From contig JAITYX010000004.1 of NCBI GenBank assembly GCA_021018815.1, forward strand, positions 7,258,001 through 7,322,000: a stretch of DNA of 64,000 nucleotides. The letters are read 5' to 3'. Position 1 is the first letter of the stretch, and every line of letters begins with the position of its first letter. The notes below the pieces were generated by a model. The model was not told the DNA's origin and did no database searches. It was given only the letters and a program-made list of their open reading frames with translations. Positions 60,711 through 64,000 of the stretch are shown one piece after another. The DNA is from Talinum fruticosum (taxonomy: Eukaryota > Streptophyta > Magnoliopsida > Caryophyllales > Talinaceae). A program made the position numbers and the translations under genes.

Positions 60711-62051
60711 CACATACACACACACTCACACACTAGTGTATATACCGTACTTTGCACAAGTATGTGTCAAACTTTATTTAATATCTTTCTTTTAAATGGT
60801 TGGTAAAAAAATATATGTATTAAATATTTTTAAGGTTACATAATTTGGGATATTATTTACCAATATAATATAAACCTATTTAAGCCATTCAACTATAATA
60901 TTTAACAAATTGTATTAAATAATAAATATGTTTTACATAATATCTATTGACTTTTAAATAAGTTGTACCATTTTAGTCAATGTATTAAAATTTTCATGTA
61001 CCAAGCTAAATTATCATATGTATATATATATATTTTTTTATAAAGCTAATATTACAACAGATTGAAGGACATATCTGAGTCATATGACACTGTTCGTCTT
61101 ACCTTTTCTATAATTTTAGTTGATGAGCATTTGAAATTTCTCATGAAATGAATTTTTTTATTTTCTTACTAACAAATTATATTAAGAAAAAAATTATAAG
61201 ATATAAGAATTAAGGTCTGATACATTTTATTGACTATATAGTACAAAGTCAAATTCACAGATCTTTTCTCTAATTTATCTTGTTTCTTGTTCATTTTTTC
61301 CATGGTGAGAAGGGGAGATATATATGATAATTATGAGCAATATAGGGAAAAAAAGAGGAGAGAGACATGGATGACTGTTTTAACTATAGCATATATGCAA
61401 CATCTCATTATTTAAAAAAAAATTAAAAATCTGTCAAATTCGTTATTCTTTTAGAAGTGAAAATATAATGTAAAATAATAGAATTATGCACACCTTCCAA
61501 TCAATGAAGGCAATTTCAGTGTTTATGATATGTCTTTGCCTTCGGCTACTAATTAACGACATTCCACAAACGTATGACTCGGGTTTTAATTTTTCGATCT
61601 TCCTTATTCTTGGTTAAGTTAATTAGGAATGTATAATTGCAAAAGGCTTGTGGAGAATCATGCCTAAAATACCACAGAAAAAAAAAAAATATTAGCATAC
61701 ATGTATGTAAAAATGTGTCATTTTATGTATAAGATGGAAAAATACATAGATTACTCATAATGAACTTAAAGATTTCTATGCAAAACACAAAAATTATTTA
61801 GCCTAAATAGTTAATATGAGATAAGTCCCATTTGATCGACTACTTGGCTTTATATAGGAGATTTTTAATATTACAAATGTCTTTGTTATTAAATTATAGT
61901 TATGATTATTTTAATTAAAATTAAATTAATTTTACAATTATTGTCATGCTTTTTATATAATTTTATAATTTATATGGAAGTTTTGCAAGTCATATCTGTT
62001 TTATTTTAGGTATCTAAGTTAAGTCATCAATTTTCATTAAGAACGAAGTAA
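60711..62051. other. AT-rich spacer, no gene seen
   Basis: A short (CA)n patch near 60710-60735 and TATATATA near 61020. No coding or structural feature could be supported. Confidence 0.5.
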
Positions 62052-62102
<51 letters not shown>

Positions 62103-62104
62103 TA

Positions 62105-62154
<50 letters not shown>

Positions 62155-62180
62155 TATCATTGTTATCATTGTTATTGTAG
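62052..62180. repeat. compound (ATT)n microsatellite
   Basis: Two long ATT runs separated by TATTTATCATT interruptions, ending in TATCATTGTTATTG. Followed by a GA-rich stretch to 62280. Confidence 0.95.
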
Positions 62181-62837
62181 AGTGGAGAAAAAAGAGAGAA
62201 TGAGAGTGGAGGAGAGAGAGAAAAGCAGATCGGAGCATAGGTCGGGTAGAGTAGAGAGATTGGGGTTGGAGTTGAGAGAGGTATTGGTGTTGTTTTCAGA
62301 CATCGATTTTATTTTTATTTTTTGGATAGAAGGGAATAGGTATTGTTGGGGGCTTTTGTTAAGTTTTATTTGGATTTTTTGTATATTTTTTAATTACACA
62401 ACTGTTGGCCTTTCTGTTAAATTTAGTACATTATATTTTTAAAAATGTTCAGATAGGTATTATTGGGAGATTTTTTTCCCCAAAAATGTTTACTGAAAAA
62501 TAAAATACAATTATTCACAAAATATATGAATTTTTAATCCAATAAAAATTAAATCGATTAGCAAAAATTAAATATTTCAAATGTTATTCACCAAATATTC
62601 GTTATTGTAAAATATAGTATTAACAATATAACTAATAGTATATTAAAAATTTTATAATAGTTTATAACAACTCATATCGGTTATAACAGTTAATCATAAC
62701 AAACTTATTTTGAACAAGTCGTAAGTCTATATATGTTTGATTTGCTAGTGATATATCCACAAAGTATGTAGTGTTAGACACTATTTCCTACGTAGAGATT
62801 ATTAGTCTCCAACAGACAAAAAATTGGGACTATTGAT

Positions 62838-63000
62838 TAGGGCTAGCCAATGGGTAGGGTACCCATTAGGCCAGCAGGGCCGGCCAAAAAATGGGGTCAA
62901 AGCCCAAGTTTAGTAATAAAAGAGTTGGGCTGAAAAGGGTTATTGTGAAAATGGGCCATTAAAGGGTCGACCGAGCGCCATTATTGGGTCAAAGCAAAAA
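62838..63000 (+). repeat. dispersed repeat with terminal hairpin, copy 2
   Basis: It begins TAGGGCTAGCCAATGGGTAG and is homologous to 32173-32340. The start can fold as GCTAGCCAATGGGTA against TACCCATTAGGCCAGC, a better hairpin than in copy 1. No matching right end was identified. Confidence 0.6.
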
Positions 63001-64000
63001 TGGTCAATAATACAAAACCACTTATTATGAGTTTTCTAAACTCGAGCCCTCTCACTTGATCGTGCTATAAAAATATAAAATAGTAATTCATTATTCATAA
63101 TTAAAAAAAAAAAGATTTTTGATGTGACAAATTCGGAATATTAGCAATCAACCATCTTTGGACGAGCTGGAGATTCCTTTGATTAGCAAAATTAGTATTT
63201 AAAAAATTCACTCCTTCAAAGATCTATTTGAGTTTGAGATCTCTTGTAAACTTTTGTACGCCAATTAATTAATTAAATTAAGTAAATAGTTATCTACTAT
63301 TTTATATTTTATGGGTTGTCTGTCCTGAATTTAATGATTAAAAATAATAGTTAATCAATTTTTTTCCCTTTAAGCATGGCGTCGCTGTGATTATTGTTCA
63401 TCTAGCCAAGTCTTTCTATCGTCAAAATTGATGAAAGCTCATGTTTCAATAATCAATCATAATCTATATCTCAATTGTTTCGACCATCACATATTCTATT
63501 TAATATATTATTTTAATTTACTTATTTAACTTTTTTTACACTCATATGTTTTTTAAGAGTATATTCATTTCGGAGTTTATAACATCGTACATTTGTAGTC
63601 GTTAACTGTTGATTTCAGCACAATTTGAAATTTTGTTTCTGTCCTCTCTCCTTCTTGTTTCGACCATTAAAATTAGTGGTAAGACGTGCAAGGAGTTGTA
63701 AAGATTTAATGTATTAAGCAATAAAAATTGTTACAAGAAATAATAAATGGTTAAAAAGAATAAGAAGAGGCAAGTAGTTATAAATATTTATGCGGAGAAA
63801 CTGTAAGTAGTGGTTAGCAATGAGCTAATAATTAAGAGTAGTAAGCCTAAGTTTGATAAAAAAATTTCTCTCAAAGAAATGACGCTAATCATTAGTTGAC
63901 TCCAACTCAAGATGATAATAATATAATAAGTCTCCTTAATATTAATGGGAAAAAAAACCAAGCACTAATGTCAATTTATATTTAGCTCCGGCCCATGGGT
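63001..64000. other. AT-rich spacer to window end, no gene seen
   Basis: No ORF of interest, no recognisable repeat and no splice-supported gene model. Confidence 0.5.

Overview
The window is nuclear DNA from a flowering plant, most likely a eudicot. Evidence: one intron-containing host gene whose exons read as a plant galacturonosyltransferase (GAUT13/14 clade), plant-type LTR retrotransposons (a Sirevirus-like Ty1/copia family and a Tat-lineage Ty3/gypsy element), a plant LINE, MITEs, and AT-rich spacer with long microsatellites. No bacterial operons, CRISPR arrays, rRNA or tRNA genes were seen. The species cannot be named from the sequence.

Layout. 1-7313: 3' part of a decayed Sirevirus-like copia element (pol, an extra env-position ORF, polypurine tract, 3' LTR); its 5' part lies outside the window. 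7314-7950: unassigned. 7950-12340: a decayed LINE on the minus strand (ORF1 with zinc knuckle; ORF2 with endonuclease, reverse transcriptase and zf-RVT tail). 12488-13590: a ~0.55 kb tandem duplication. 13900-21900: the GAUT gene, six coding exons, with a one-base deletion in exon 4. 22142-23208: a 59-bp minisatellite, a 72-bp tandem duplication and a hAT-type MITE with 8-bp target duplications. 25293-25980 (minus): a short secretory precursor with repeated CLE-like dodecapeptides, broken by two frameshifts. 27158-28084: a non-autonomous element with ~107-bp terminal inverted repeats. 28400-33498: AT-rich spacer with microsatellites, small duplications and gene-fragment-like pieces.

33499-57678 is one Tat-lineage gypsy element (two ~0.6 kb LTRs; gag, protease, RT, two RNase H domains, integrase). 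At 36521-47180 it is interrupted by a second Sirevirus-like copia element (36526-47175) flanked by a GAATG target duplication. The copia element is therefore younger than the gypsy element, and the gypsy reading frame resumes on its far side. The gypsy 3' region (50570-57065) holds an antisense ORF of the kind known from Tat/Retand elements, several tandem repeats, a >1 kb purine-biased G-rich block, and a possible second antisense ORF.

57679-64000 is AT-rich spacer with two MITE copies in opposite orientation (a large inverted repeat), AT and TTA microsatellites, a GC-rich island and a dispersed repeat shared with 32 kb. All retroelement ORFs carry stops and frameshifts. The only near-intact host gene is GAUT, and its frameshift needs confirmation. 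The most unusual items are the multi-CLE-like precursor and the antisense coding capacity of the gypsy element.
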